Assembly: GCF_000263855.1 (NCBI RefSeq)
Contig: NZ_AJWX01000023.1
Coordinates: 1 to 64,000 of the forward strand
DNA length: 64,000 nt
Source: Pseudomonas sp. M47T1
GTDB lineage: Bacteria > Pseudomonadota > Gammaproteobacteria > Pseudomonadales > Pseudomonadaceae
Direction: 5' to 3'
Below the pieces are notes generated by a model. It was given only the letters and a program-made list of their open reading frames with translations. It made no database searches and was not told the origin of the DNA. A program made the translations under genes and the position numbers. Below are positions 1-8,036 of this stretch, piece after piece. Each line of letters opens with the position of its first letter. Positions within the stretch are counted from its first letter, which is position 1.

Positions 1-61
1 GGGCTATCCCTTCGACTTCCCTTCAAAAATGCAGGAGCCTGCCACATGCCCCGCGCCGTGA
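1..61 (+). CDS. C-terminal end of a DUF3304-like protein (cut by window edge)
   Basis: Reading from base 2, an open frame ends at the TGA at 59-61 and encodes a tail matching the end of the next gene: 13 of 19 residues are identical by eye, including YPF, FP, KM, EPA, CP and the final P. This is therefore the end of a tandem paralogue of the 46-594 lipoprotein. It overlaps the next start by 16 bp, and its codons carry that gene's AGGAG ribosome binding site. The rest of the gene lies outside the window. By analogy with the neighbour it would be a lipoprotein, probably an immunity protein, but only the tail is visible. Confidence 0.8.
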   Translation, partial: GYPFDFPSKMQEPATCPAP

Positions 62-594
62 CTGATGCATTTATCCGCGTCATCCAGCTGCTTGTGCTGT
101 TGGGTGTGGTGTTTTTGGCGGGTTGCACGCCGAAGCCGCCGAGCAAGCTGGGTGCGCCGATCGAGGGGTGGAACCATACGAGGGCGGCGATCAACTGGTT
201 CATGGTGAACCGCAATGGAGGGCCGAACGTTGGGCCCTACGGTGGGGGTGGCAAGCAGAACTGCTGCGTGCTGTTGCCGGTTAGGTGGCAGCCGGGGTTG
301 AAGGTGTTGGTGGAGTGGGAGAAGGATCCGAATGTCGGGGCGTCGCGATATTGGAAAGAGCGAATGTTTTCGGAGGCTTGGCATGAGCGAATGGCTGATC
401 ACCGAGCCAAATACACCCACCACAGCGTCTGGGTCGAGGTAGCGCCCTACGAGCAACTAGGCGTTGTCGACGTGCATTTCCTGCCTTGCAACCAGATTGC
501 GGTGTCTGCGGTGGCTGAACTGCCAGGGATGGCGAAATACCCGTTCAAATTTCCGCATAAAATGGAGGAACCCGCAGCATGTCCGAACCCCTGA
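46..594 (+). CDS. DUF3304-like lipoprotein, probable T6SS lipase immunity protein
   Basis: The 182-residue protein starts with a hydrophobic signal segment (about residues 11-23) ending in a lipobox LAGC with Cys27, so it should be a lipoprotein facing the periplasm. The rest, with a GPYGGGGKQNCC motif and a conserved EPAACP tail, resembles the DUF3304 family, which often sits beside Tle-type lipase effectors. AGGAG lies 8 bases before the ATG, inside the previous gene. The gene overlaps the lipase gene by 16 bp. The immunity role is inferred from position and compartment: Tle1 effectors act in the periplasm of target cells and their immunity proteins are typically periplasmic. The family name is from memory. 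Confidence 0.75.
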   Translation: MPRAVTDAFIRVIQLLVLLGVVFLAGCTPKPPSKLGAPIEGWNHTRAAINWFMVNRNGGPNVGPYGGGGKQNCCVLLPVRWQPGLKVLVEWEKDPNVGASRYWKERMFSEAWHERMADHRAKYTHHSVWVEVAPYEQLGVVDVHFLPCNQIAVSAVAELPGMAKYPFKFPHKMEEPAACPNP

Positions 595-3170
595 ACCCTG
601 ACCCGGGTAAGACCGGAGCGGATTACGTCAGCAAAATAGATGTATTCGACAGCCGAGGACTCTTGCCTCATGGCCCGAAGGACGTGGCTTTCAACTACCG
701 GCAGCAGTTGCGAACCGAGCGGCAGATAGAGCTGGCAGTGATGCACGAGGCTTGGACGGCGAACCGGCCTTTTTGTGGGGCGCCCTGCATGCAGGTGCTG
801 CATGTGACGCTGTGTTTCGATGGGACCAACAATCACGAACCCTCGGATGCGAAGAGCAAGCCGCCCACCACGTCCAATGTTGCTCGACTGTATCACTCTA
901 GCCTGGGGCCTTTACCCGGCCAGCAATATCATGCCGGCGCGCTTGGCTTCTATCGGTACTACATCCCCGGCGTCGGCACCGAATTCAAGGAAATCGGCGA
1001 ATTCGAACCCTCCGATGCCGGCCTCAAATACGGCACCGGCGGCGAGAACCGGATCAACTGGGGCCTGACTCGACTTCTGGACGCATTGCAGCAGGCCTGT
1101 GGCGAGCCATATTTGCCCCCCGAAGAGGCCAGCGCATTAGTCCAGCAAATGGGTACCTCGACACTGCAGGACGCCCTCGGCGCCTCGCTGCTCACGTCCG
1201 GCCACGCACGCCGCCAGCAGGTATTGCAGGCGCCGTTGCAGGCGCGGCAGGAAAAGATCGAAACCCTGCACCGCCAGAAAGCCATCCCGTTGATCAAGGC
1301 CATGCGCCTGTACGTCTACGGCTTTTCCCGTGGGGCCGCCGAAGCGCGGGCGTTTGCCCGCTGGCTGGAAGACCTGACCCAGGTGGAGGTGGCGGGCGAG
1401 ACCTGTTACCTGCTGGCCGGCATCCCGGTGTGCATCGCCTTTTTGGGGCTGTTCGATACCGTGGCCTCGGTGGGCATGGCCTATGTGCTGCCATTCGCCG
1501 CCGGGCACATGGGCTGGGCGGACGGCACCCTGCGCCTGTCCGACAGTGAGAAGTTTCTGGAACGCTGCGTGCACTTTGTCTCGGCCCACGAGCAGCGCGG
1601 CTGTTTCCCCGTGGACTCCATCCGGCGCAAGGCGGACCCTAACGACCCGGATTGCCCCTCGACCTATCGCACGGGCACGGTCGAGTATGTGTTGCCGGGG
1701 GTGCATTCCGATGTCGGGGGCGGCTACCCGCCGGGGGATCAGGGGAAATCGTTGGGGGCAGGGAAGCATGTACTTTCGCAGATCGCGCTGCATTACATGT
1801 ATGCCGAGGCCTATGCCATTGGCGCTCCACTCCAGGCCCCTCGCCATGTACTGGATCCCGATCAAATCCATTTTTATCCTTGGATAGCAATGGAGCCCGA
1901 GACGGCCGATGAATTCGACGTTTCCGACACCCTCATCACCACCTTCAACACCTGGCAATCCACCCTGATCGACGGCCCCCTCGAAGACGTCCTCGCCCAC
2001 CAGGCCGCACAAATCACCGGCTGGCGCATCCACCGCTACGCCAACCAGTTCCTGCACAACACCCAGGGCTACCACGCGGTCTACAACACCGACATGAAGC
2101 CCCACGAAGCCAAGGCCTTCGCTGCGCTGCACCAGCGGCAACTGCAGGACGACATGGCCCTGCGCAAGGGCGAAACACCTGCCCCGCGTTCGGAAACCGA
2201 GCAGGCCAGGCACGCCGATCTGCTGCAGATCAAGGCTGACTACGAAAAGCGCCTGGGCCTGAAGACGCCGATCAACCTCAACACCAGCAAGGCGTTCGAG
2301 CCGCTGCTGGACCAGCGCCAGCTGGACAATGCCATGGCCGATTTCCGCCGCGACTACATTCCCGAGTGGGGCCTGCGCGAGGGCGGCGAAGCCTTCAGCA
2401 CGGGCACCCTCATCAACGCGCTGGCGGGCGGCCTGGTGTACCTGACCAACGAACAGGATGAGGCCGCCGAGTACAGCCAGCTGCGGCGCATGGGCAACCG
2501 CGCCTACCATCGCCTGTTCGACGAGCAGGCCCAGGTGCGCGAGGGCATGCTGCCGATCGTCCAGCTGTACGACCAGTACGTGCACGATTCCCGGGCGTGG
2601 TTCATGAACGCGGCGCTCAAGGAGCGCGAACTGTTCAGCGACTACTTCCGCTACCGCTGCATCTTTTTCGACAACGAGTCCAACAAGGCCCTGTCCCTGC
2701 TCGCCACGGCCGCCCAGGTGCTCGGCGTAGCGGTGGCAGTGGGCAGCATCGGCCTGAGCGTGCAGCGCAAAGACCCGCGTTACCTGGTGGGGCTGCTGAT
2801 TCCGTCGCTGGGCATCCCGGTGTACCGGGGCAAGCTGGGCGCGCCTGTGGTTACCGCGTTCGACAGCCTGACGGGGCTGAAACTGCCGATGCAGGAGCTG
2901 CCGCACAAGGTGCGGGCGTTTACCCAGCAAACCGGGGCCGTACTGGAACTGGTCAAGACCCTGGCCCCGACAGAGCCTTTGGGCCAAGCCAACGCCACCA
3001 CCGCCGATTTGCAGAAGGTGCTGGCCGCGTACCAGGCGCTGGAGCCGGTGGTGCCCAAGGCGGCTGCCGAACCCGCTGCGCCGTCTGCGCCGGGTCAGCC
3101 CCCGCGCGTGGAGTGGCTGGAGAAGGCCAGGGGAAATCTGGAAAAGGCGCGGGCCAGTATTCCTGTGTAG
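579..3170 (+). CDS. DUF2235/Tle1-like phospholipase, probable T6SS effector
   Basis: The 863-residue protein has the hallmarks of the DUF2235 alpha/beta hydrolase family that includes T6SS Tle1 phospholipases: FDGTNN at about residue 80, the nucleophile elbow GFSRG with Ser250, a FDT motif with Asp293, and PGVHSDVGGG with His376 as likely catalytic His. A hydrophobic stretch near residues 705-730 and another near 735-750 lie in the long C-terminal region, as in Tle1 proteins that have a membrane-associating module. There is no signal peptide, as expected for a VgrG- or PAAR-delivered cargo. GGAGGA precedes the ATG and lies within the upstream gene. No VgrG is visible; it may lie to the left of the window. 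Lipase activity and T6SS export are inferred. Confidence 0.85.
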   Translation: MSEPLNPDPGKTGADYVSKIDVFDSRGLLPHGPKDVAFNYRQQLRTERQIELAVMHEAWTANRPFCGAPCMQVLHVTLCFDGTNNHEPSDAKSKPPTTSNVARLYHSSLGPLPGQQYHAGALGFYRYYIPGVGTEFKEIGEFEPSDAGLKYGTGGENRINWGLTRLLDALQQACGEPYLPPEEASALVQQMGTSTLQDALGASLLTSGHARRQQVLQAPLQARQEKIETLHRQKAIPLIKAMRLYVYGFSRGAAEARAFARWLEDLTQVEVAGETCYLLAGIPVCIAFLGLFDTVASVGMAYVLPFAAGHMGWADGTLRLSDSEKFLERCVHFVSAHEQRGCFPVDSIRRKADPNDPDCPSTYRTGTVEYVLPGVHSDVGGGYPPGDQGKSLGAGKHVLSQIALHYMYAEAYAIGAPLQAPRHVLDPDQIHFYPWIAMEPETADEFDVSDTLITTFNTWQSTLIDGPLEDVLAHQAAQITGWRIHRYANQFLHNTQGYHAVYNTDMKPHEAKAFAALHQRQLQDDMALRKGETPAPRSETEQARHADLLQIKADYEKRLGLKTPINLNTSKAFEPLLDQRQLDNAMADFRRDYIPEWGLREGGEAFSTGTLINALAGGLVYLTNEQDEAAEYSQLRRMGNRAYHRLFDEQAQVREGMLPIVQLYDQYVHDSRAWFMNAALKERELFSDYFRYRCIFFDNESNKALSLLATAAQVLGVAVAVGSIGLSVQRKDPRYLVGLLIPSLGIPVYRGKLGAPVVTAFDSLTGLKLPMQELPHKVRAFTQQTGAVLELVKTLAPTEPLGQANATTADLQKVLAAYQALEPVVPKAAAEPAAPSAPGQPPRVEWLEKARGNLEKARASIPV

Positions 3171-3172
3171 AA

Positions 3173-3200
3173 CCAAAAAAAAGCCCACCGAAGTGGGCTT
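3173..3200 (-). terminator. Rho-independent terminator of the 3217-3747 gene
   Basis: An 8-bp stem (AAGCCCAC and GTGGGCTT) with a CGAA loop is followed, on the minus strand, by a run of eight T. It sits just after the minus-strand gene and also only a few bases after the plus-strand lipase gene, so it separates the two convergent units. Confidence 0.85.
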
Positions 3201-3216
3201 TCCAGGCGCTGGCGTA

Positions 3217-3747
3217 TCAGTTGCCGAACAGCTTGCTCGAACGGTTCACATCAGCCTTGCCGGTGTCTTCCAGCAACGCCTTGGTGCCCGAGCTGACATT
3301 GCGCGTGGCGTCGGCCTTGGACTGCACCACGTCGGTCTGGGCAGCGCTGCTGCGCAGGTCGGCGTCGATGTAGTCGTTGGCGCGGTCGGCCTTGGCTTTC
3401 ATCGCTTGCAGCTTGAGCTTGCGCTCTTCTATGTCCAGCGCGCGATCTTCGTCTTCCTGTTGCTCGGCACGGGTGCGCAGGCGGGTGTTTTCCTGAGCCA
3501 CGGCCTTGCGTTCGGTGGCAGCCTGTTCGGCTGCGCGCGCCTGGGCAGCGGCGCGGGCACGACGGTTGGCGTCGTCACGGGCCTGGGCCTTGGCCTGCTG
3601 TTCTTCCCACTGGCGCTGGTACGCGGCCTGCTGGGCTGCATCCACTTGCTGCTGCTGGACTTCGATCTGGTGCAACTGGTCGAATTGCCCGGCATGTACC
3701 TGGGTCACCAGCAGCGACAGGGTCAGGGCTATGAGAGTGCGATTCAT
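3217..3747 (-). CDS. Secreted coiled-coil protein, DUF5384-like
   Basis: The 176-residue product has a short cleavable signal peptide ending near HAG (residues 18-20) and is then mostly an Ala/Gln/Glu/Arg-rich helix from about residue 25 to 120, typical of a periplasmic coiled coil. It resembles DUF5384 proteins of gammaproteobacteria, though that family call is from recall. It begins 8 bases after the lipoprotein gene at 3756-4262 on the same strand, so the two are probably one operon ending at the 3173-3200 terminator. Function is unknown; a periplasmic structural or scaffolding role would fit the composition. Confidence 0.7.
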   Translation of the reverse strand: MNRTLIALTLSLLVTQVHAGQFDQLHQIEVQQQQVDAAQQAAYQRQWEEQQAKAQARDDANRRARAAAQARAAEQAATERKAVAQENTRLRTRAEQQEDEDRALDIEERKLKLQAMKAKADRANDYIDADLRSSAAQTDVVQSKADATRNVSSGTKALLEDTGKADVNRSSKLFGN

Positions 3748-3755
3748 GGTCGGTC

Positions 3756-4262
3756 TCAGCCTTTGGCAGGTTCAGGGCAGGTGGCGTTAGGCTGGATGCG
3801 AGTCTCGTTGTTGAGCATCATCACCATCAGCGAAATGCTGCCTGGCGTGAACTGGCAAGGCTTGCCCACCTGGGCCGAGGTGTAGATCTTGCCGTCTTCG
3901 GAGTAGCCCAGCAGCACGCCTGGCACCAGGCTGGTTTCGCTGACCATGGAACCGGCCAGGGCGCCTGCCGCGCCGCCGCCTACAGCGCCCACTAGCGCGG
4001 TATCGCTGTTGTGCTTGGCACCCAGCACGCCGCCGCCGACTGCGCCCAGCAGGCCGCCAACGACTTGGGCCGCCTGACGATTGGAGGCGTTGCTGACTTT
4101 GATCTTGGTAGGGGACACGGTCAGGATCTGAACAGTCTTGGCCGGCTGCTTGGTGTTGACCTGGCTGGCATCGAATACGTCAGCCTGGTAGTCCTCGCCA
4201 GTGGCCTGGCAACCTGCCAATACGGCAGCCAGGGAGAGGACAGCCACGGTTTGCTTGAACAT
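3756..4262 (-). CDS. Glycine-zipper lipoprotein (SlyB/17-kDa antigen-like)
   Basis: The 168-residue protein begins MFKQ and has a signal peptide with lipobox LAGC (Cys18). A glycine-rich stretch near residues 70-105 (VGGLLGAVGGGVLGA, then VGAVGGGAAGALAG) is the classic double glycine zipper seen in SlyB and Rickettsia 17-kDa antigen-like outer membrane lipoproteins. A longer frame opens at 4325, but the start at 4262 has an AAGGAAG ribosome site 8 bases upstream and places the signal peptide at the N-terminus. It is followed closely by the coiled-coil gene, suggesting a two-gene envelope operon. Precise function is unknown. Confidence 0.75.
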   Translation of the reverse strand: MFKQTVAVLSLAAVLAGCQATGEDYQADVFDASQVNTKQPAKTVQILTVSPTKIKVSNASNRQAAQVVGGLLGAVGGGVLGAKHNSDTALVGAVGGGAAGALAGSMVSETSLVPGVLLGYSEDGKIYTSAQVGKPCQFTPGSISLMVMMLNNETRIQPNATCPEPAKG

Positions 4263-4509
4263 GAACAACACTTCCTTACATCCATTGAATTGAAACGGCT
4301 TCCTTGCGCCCATCGGTATTGCCACGCAACGAAATCGATGTGTATCGAAAATTCGACAGTGTCATATTGACATTATGAAATTGTAACTAAAATTAACTAG
4401 GCAGTGAACTAATTAATCTCGTGCCAGTCTTTGGCGCTGCGGTTAGTGCGCCGACCAACGCCGCACTTGACGTACACTGGGCACCGTTTTCCTGCGTAGT
4501 GAGTAGCGC

Positions 4510-4962
4510 ATGCGTGTTTGGATTGATGCCGACGCCTGCCCCAAGGCGGCCAAGGACCAGGTCGTTAAATTTGCTCTGAAGCGCCAGTTCGAGGTGCTGA
4601 TGGTGGCTGGCGTGCCGCTGATAAAGCCGGCCTTTGCCTGCGTGAAACTGGTGGTAGTGCCCGCGGGGCCCGACGCGGCCGATGACTATCTGGTGGAGCA
4701 CGCCGTGGCCGGCGAGTTGGTCATTTGCAGCGACGTGCCCCTGGCCGACCGGCTGGTGAAGAAGGGCGTGGCCTGCCTGGACCCGCGCGGCAGGGAATTC
4801 GACGAAAAGAACATGGGCGAGCGCCTGGCGGTGCGCAACCTGTTTACCGACCTGCGCGAGCAGGGCCAGGTAGGTGGCGGCCAGGCCGGCTATGGCGACA
4901 AGGACAAACAGGCCTTCGCCAACAGCCTGGACCGCATCCTCACGCGCCTGGCGCGCTCATGA
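4510..4962 (+). CDS. yaiI: UPF0178/YaiI family protein
   Basis: The 150-residue protein opens with VWIDADACP, the signature start of the YaiI/YqxD (UPF0178) family, which has a PIN/NYN-like nuclease fold with conserved acidic residues. Later motifs include ICSDVPLADRL and a GGGQAGYGDKD stretch, also typical of the family, and the length matches family members. The biochemical role is not established. It stands alone: the upstream neighbour is divergent, and a repeat element then elbB follow on the other strand. Confidence 0.85.
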   Translation: MRVWIDADACPKAAKDQVVKFALKRQFEVLMVAGVPLIKPAFACVKLVVVPAGPDAADDYLVEHAVAGELVICSDVPLADRLVKKGVACLDPRGREFDEKNMGERLAVRNLFTDLREQGQVGGGQAGYGDKDKQAFANSLDRILTRLARS

Positions 4963-4980
4963 TTCACGCCGCCTTGACGT

Positions 4981-5030
4981 AGCTGCCGCCAGGCTGCGAA
5001 AAGGTCCATAGGACCTTCCCGTGGCGCACT
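4981..5030 (+). repeat. Copy 1 of an AGCTGCCGC...GGCTGCGAA repeat
   Basis: The sequence starts AGCTGCCGCCAGGCTGCGAA and continues with a GGTCC/GGACC inverted arm. The same head occurs at 27606 and 55491. It lies between convergent yaiI and elbB, the usual position for Pseudomonas extragenic palindromic repeats, where it could act as a transcription end or mRNA-stabilising hairpin. Confidence 0.65.
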
Positions 5031-5031
5031 A

Positions 5032-5700
5032 TCAATCGCGGGCCGGCTGCGCGAGTTCCAACACCCGATCCACCAGCTTGTTGATGCCTTCGGCCGCTTC
5101 GCCAATGGATTTGGCGCTCATGTACGCCGGGGTACTGACCAGTTTGCGGGCTGTGTCTTCGACAATGTCGCTCACCTGGCAAGGCTCATGGGTGCCGCCC
5201 ATCTTGTCGATGGCCTTGGCGGTTTCTTCGTCGGTACCGATGGTGCACGTCACGCCAGGCCCATAGATCTTCGCCGCCAGCGCCGGGGAGATACAGATGA
5301 GCCCCACCGGTTTGCCGGCCTCGGCGAAGGCTTCGGCCAGCGCCAGCAATTGCGGGTTCAGCGTGCAACCAGCGCCCTGAGTGGCGAAGTTGGACAGGTT
5401 CTTGGCAGCGCCAAAGCCGCCCGGCACGATCAAGGCATCGAACTCGTCGACGTCGGCGTCGGCCAAATCCTTCACCTCGCCACGGGCAATGCGCGCCGAC
5501 TCCACCAGCACATTACGCGTCTCGGGCATTTCTTCGCCGGTGAGGTGGTTGATCACGTGCATCTGCTGGATATCGGGTGCGAAGCACTGCACCTGGGCGC
5601 CGCGCTGGTTGAGGCGCAACAGGGTAATCACGCTTTCTTGGATCTCCGCGCCGTCGTACACGCCGCAGCCGGAAAGGACTACCGCAACTTTTTTACTCAT
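5032..5700 (-). CDS. elbB: ElbB, DJ-1/PfpI-family glyoxalase-like protein
   Basis: The 222-residue protein starts KKVAVVLSGCGVYDGAEI and contains FAPD, IVPGGFGAAKNLSNFA, LICISPALAAK and CTIGTDEETA, closely matching E. coli ElbB (YhbL), a class I glutamine amidotransferase-like protein of the DJ-1 superfamily. ElbB was linked genetically to isoprenoid synthesis, and glyoxalase III-type activity has been reported. The nucleophile Cys lies in the CIS motif near residue 135. Two ATGs are close together (5706 and 5700); the second is preferred because GGGAG lies 8 bases before it and only 2 bases before the first. It is monocistronic as far as can be seen. Confidence 0.9.
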   Translation of the reverse strand: MSKKVAVVLSGCGVYDGAEIQESVITLLRLNQRGAQVQCFAPDIQQMHVINHLTGEEMPETRNVLVESARIARGEVKDLADADVDEFDALIVPGGFGAAKNLSNFATQGAGCTLNPQLLALAEAFAEAGKPVGLICISPALAAKIYGPGVTCTIGTDEETAKAIDKMGGTHEPCQVSDIVEDTARKLVSTPAYMSAKSIGEAAEGINKLVDRVLELAQPARD

Positions 5701-5812
5701 GCTCATTTCTCCCGGATCGTGGCGTTAATGTCCCTTCAATTGTCACTGGCCGCCGTAGGGTTTTGCCGGGTGCGGGCCTACGCTTGAATGACCTTTTCGC
5801 GGTAGCCACACC

Positions 5813-7057
5813 ATGGACCTGATCCTCTACGCCGTGCCGTTTTTCTTCGTGTTGATCGCTGTCGAATTGCTTGCCGACCGCTGGCGCGGCATGCGCAGCT
5901 ATCGGCTGGCCGATGCCGTGAACAGCCTCAGTACCGGCGTGCTGTCCACCACCAGCGGGTTATTGACCAAAGGCGTGGGCGTGCTCAGCTATACCTTCGC
6001 CTGGCAGCACCTGGCGCTGCTGGAACTGCCTGCGGGGCAACCCTGGGTATGGGTGCTGGCGTTTGTTGCCTACGACTTCTGTTACTACTGGCTGCACCGC
6101 CTTGGCCATGAACGCAACATACTCTGGGCGGCTCATTCGGTGCACCACCAGAGTGAGGACTACAACCTGTCCACCGCGTTGCGCCAGACCAGCACCGGGT
6201 TCATTTTCGCCTGGCTGTTCTACCTGCCGCTGGCAGTGCTGGGCGTGCCGCCGCTGGTGTTTGTCAGCGTAGCGGCGCTTAACCTGCTGTACCAATTCTG
6301 GGTGCATACGCGTCATGTGCCAAAGCTTGGCTGGCTGGAGTGGATATTCATCACCCCCTCCAATCATCGAGTGCATCACGCGCAAAACCCTCTCTACATG
6401 GATCGCAATTATGGCGGTGTGTTCATTGTGTGGGACCGCCTGTTCGGTACGTTCCAGGAAGAGGACGAGCGCGAACCGGTGATCTTCGGCGTGACCACGC
6501 CTTTGCGCAGCTGGAATCCGCTATGGGCCAACGTGCAGTTCTACGCTCAGCTGTGGAGCGATGCTCGGCGCTCCCGGCTTTGGCGCGACAAGCTGCGCAT
6601 CTGGTTCATGCCCACGGGCTGGCGGCCAGCGGATGTGGCGCTGCGGTACCCGCTGGGTAAGCCCGACCTCAGCCAGTTCCAGCGCTTCGAGGTGCCGCTG
6701 GGCTTGCGCCAGCAGGTTTATGTGAGCGTACAGTTTGCTGTGTACGTAGCGTTGGGCAGCTATCTGTTGGCGTTCGGCGCGAGCCTGCCGCTTGCCGGGC
6801 TATTGCTGGGGTGCGCCTGGATGGGACTGGGGTTGTTTGCCCTGGGGGCGGCCCTGGAGGACCGGACGTGGGCGCTTAAGCTGGAAGTGCTACGCCTGGC
6901 CGCGAATGTGCCGCTGGTGGCGTTGGCAGTGCCCTGGGGGCTGTGGGCGGCGAATTCGTGGGCCTGGCCCGTGCTGCTGGCCTACAGCGTGGCCAGCGGG
7001 ATCGGGCTGTGGTGGCTGCGCGGGGCAGGCATCAGGTTGGGCGCTGCGGCCCGTTGA
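5813..7057 (+). CDS. Sterol desaturase/fatty acid hydroxylase family protein
   Basis: The 414-residue membrane protein carries the His clusters that bind the di-iron centre: HRLGH near residue 98, HSVHH near 110, HTRH near 165 and NHRVHH near 185. These are standard for the fatty acid hydroxylase superfamily. Hydrophobic segments flank them. After the catalytic part (about 275 residues) there is an extra C-terminal region of roughly 130 residues with several more membrane helices, longer than the minimal family fold. The substrate is unknown; a lipid alkyl hydroxylation or desaturation is expected. Its TGA stop abuts the stop of the convergent dedA-like gene, together forming TGATCA. Confidence 0.85.
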   Translation: MDLILYAVPFFFVLIAVELLADRWRGMRSYRLADAVNSLSTGVLSTTSGLLTKGVGVLSYTFAWQHLALLELPAGQPWVWVLAFVAYDFCYYWLHRLGHERNILWAAHSVHHQSEDYNLSTALRQTSTGFIFAWLFYLPLAVLGVPPLVFVSVAALNLLYQFWVHTRHVPKLGWLEWIFITPSNHRVHHAQNPLYMDRNYGGVFIVWDRLFGTFQEEDEREPVIFGVTTPLRSWNPLWANVQFYAQLWSDARRSRLWRDKLRIWFMPTGWRPADVALRYPLGKPDLSQFQRFEVPLGLRQQVYVSVQFAVYVALGSYLLAFGASLPLAGLLLGCAWMGLGLFALGAALEDRTWALKLEVLRLAANVPLVALAVPWGLWAANSWAWPVLLAYSVASGIGLWWLRGAGIRLGAAAR

Positions 7058-7642
7058 TCACTCGGCGTCGCCGTCGGCGATCTTGCGCGCCACGCGCGCG
7101 GCCTTGATGCGCCTGCGCAGCCACAGCAGGCCACCCAGAACCAGCAGGCCGCCCAGGACCCAGAGCTCGTATTTCTTGATGTTGCCCAGCATGCCTTCGA
7201 GGATGGCGCCAAAGTGGTAGGCGGCCAGCGCCAGCACCGTGGCCCACACGGCCGCGCCGATGCCATTGAGCAGCAGGTAGCGACGCGGCGGGTAGCCGGA
7301 CAGGCCGATGGCTACCGGCATCACGGTACGCAGGCCATACACGAAGCGGAAGCTCAGCACCCAGATATCGGGGCGTTTGCGAATGTGCTCCAGCGCTCGA
7401 TCGCCCATCAGTTGCCAGCGCGGCTTGCGGGCCAGCAACTTGCGGCCGTGCTTGCGCCCCAGGAAGTACCAGAGCTGGTCACCGGCGTAGCTGCCGAGGA
7501 AGGCTACTACTACCACCAGGTTGATATCCATGTATCCGCGGAACGCAAGAAACCCGGCCAGGACCAAAATCGTCTCGCCTTCGAAAAACGTACCAAGAAA
7601 GAGGGCCAGGTAGCCGAAATCCTGCAGAAATTGTTGGAGCAT
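7058..7642 (-). CDS. DedA family membrane protein
   Basis: Starting at MLQQFLQDFGYLALFLG the protein is 194 residues long with four to five membrane helices, the FEGET motif near residue 20, and FLGSYAGDQLWYFLGR..G near 50-65, which are hallmarks of DedA (SNARE-associated/VTT domain) proteins. Members support membrane homeostasis, undecaprenyl phosphate or phospholipid scrambling, and cation or drug tolerance. The C-terminus is Arg/Lys-rich and cytosolic. The frame is open much further upstream (to 7888), but that part runs over the ppk promoter region and lacks family character, so the start at 7642 is chosen although its ribosome site is weak. Confidence 0.85.
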   Translation of the reverse strand: MLQQFLQDFGYLALFLGTFFEGETILVLAGFLAFRGYMDINLVVVVAFLGSYAGDQLWYFLGRKHGRKLLARKPRWQLMGDRALEHIRKRPDIWVLSFRFVYGLRTVMPVAIGLSGYPPRRYLLLNGIGAAVWATVLALAAYHFGAILEGMLGNIKKYELWVLGGLLVLGGLLWLRRRIKAARVARKIADGDAE

Positions 7643-7776
7643 TGTCTGGATGCTGGCGAAATGAACGCGCAGCCTAACGCGTCGCGGCCATTCGTGAAAG
7701 TGTCGAAATGTGTCTCGACGTGAACAGTCCGCAGAATGACAATGGGGAAAGCTGTCTGCAGGGGCTTGACGCAAGA

Positions 7777-7810
7777 CTGTCATGCAAACGTCATAATGCC
7801 CGCTTATAAC
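7777..7810 (+). promoter_or_regulatory. Candidate PhoB-activated promoter for ppk
   Basis: CTGTCATGCAAACGTCAT at 7777-7794 matches the Pho box (two CTGTCAT-type half sites 11 bp apart; 7/7 and 5/7 matches). A TATAAC -10 element starts at 7805, exactly 10 bp downstream, which is the standard spacing for PhoB promoters where the box replaces the -35. Transcription would begin near 7817 and read into ppk. PhoB control of ppk is known in several proteobacteria; here it is inferred from sequence. Confidence 0.75.
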
Positions 7811-7849
7811 TGTCGCGCCGGCCCGCACGCGTGGGCCCAGGAGTTTGCC

Positions 7850-8002
7850 GTGAGCCGTGCCCGCGCCCTGCGCCTGCCCTCCAGCCACCGTCAGTGTGAT
7901 GAGTTGGCGTCCCGCCTCGTCAGTGCATGTGTAACCACTGTCGACGATATGATCGTGCCAGAACCATACTCACCTGATTTGCAAACCGTGCCGCTCAACT
8001 GA
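7850..8002 (+). CDS. Possible 50-codon leader ORF upstream of ppk
   Basis: A GTG at 7850 has a perfect AGGAG 6 bases upstream and opens a 50-codon frame (MSRARALRLPSSHR... ending TVPLN) that stops at 8002, 34 bases before ppk. It lies downstream of the putative PhoB start site, so it would be on the ppk transcript. It is basic at the N-terminus and has no recognisable domain. It could be a real small protein, a leader that tunes ppk translation, or chance. The ribosome site is the main support. Confidence 0.4.
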   Translation: MSRARALRLPSSHRQCDELASRLVSACVTTVDDMIVPEPYSPDLQTVPLN

Positions 8003-8036
8003 ATGAGAGGGCAATTGAGCCCTTCAGGAACGCTAG

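Noticed and set aside
1137..3188. Long minus-strand open frame (683 codons) opposite the lipase gene
   Set aside because: It is a shadow of a high-GC gene: low-complexity His/Gln/Arg/Leu-rich product, no domain, and complete overlap with a gene carrying clear hydrolase motifs.
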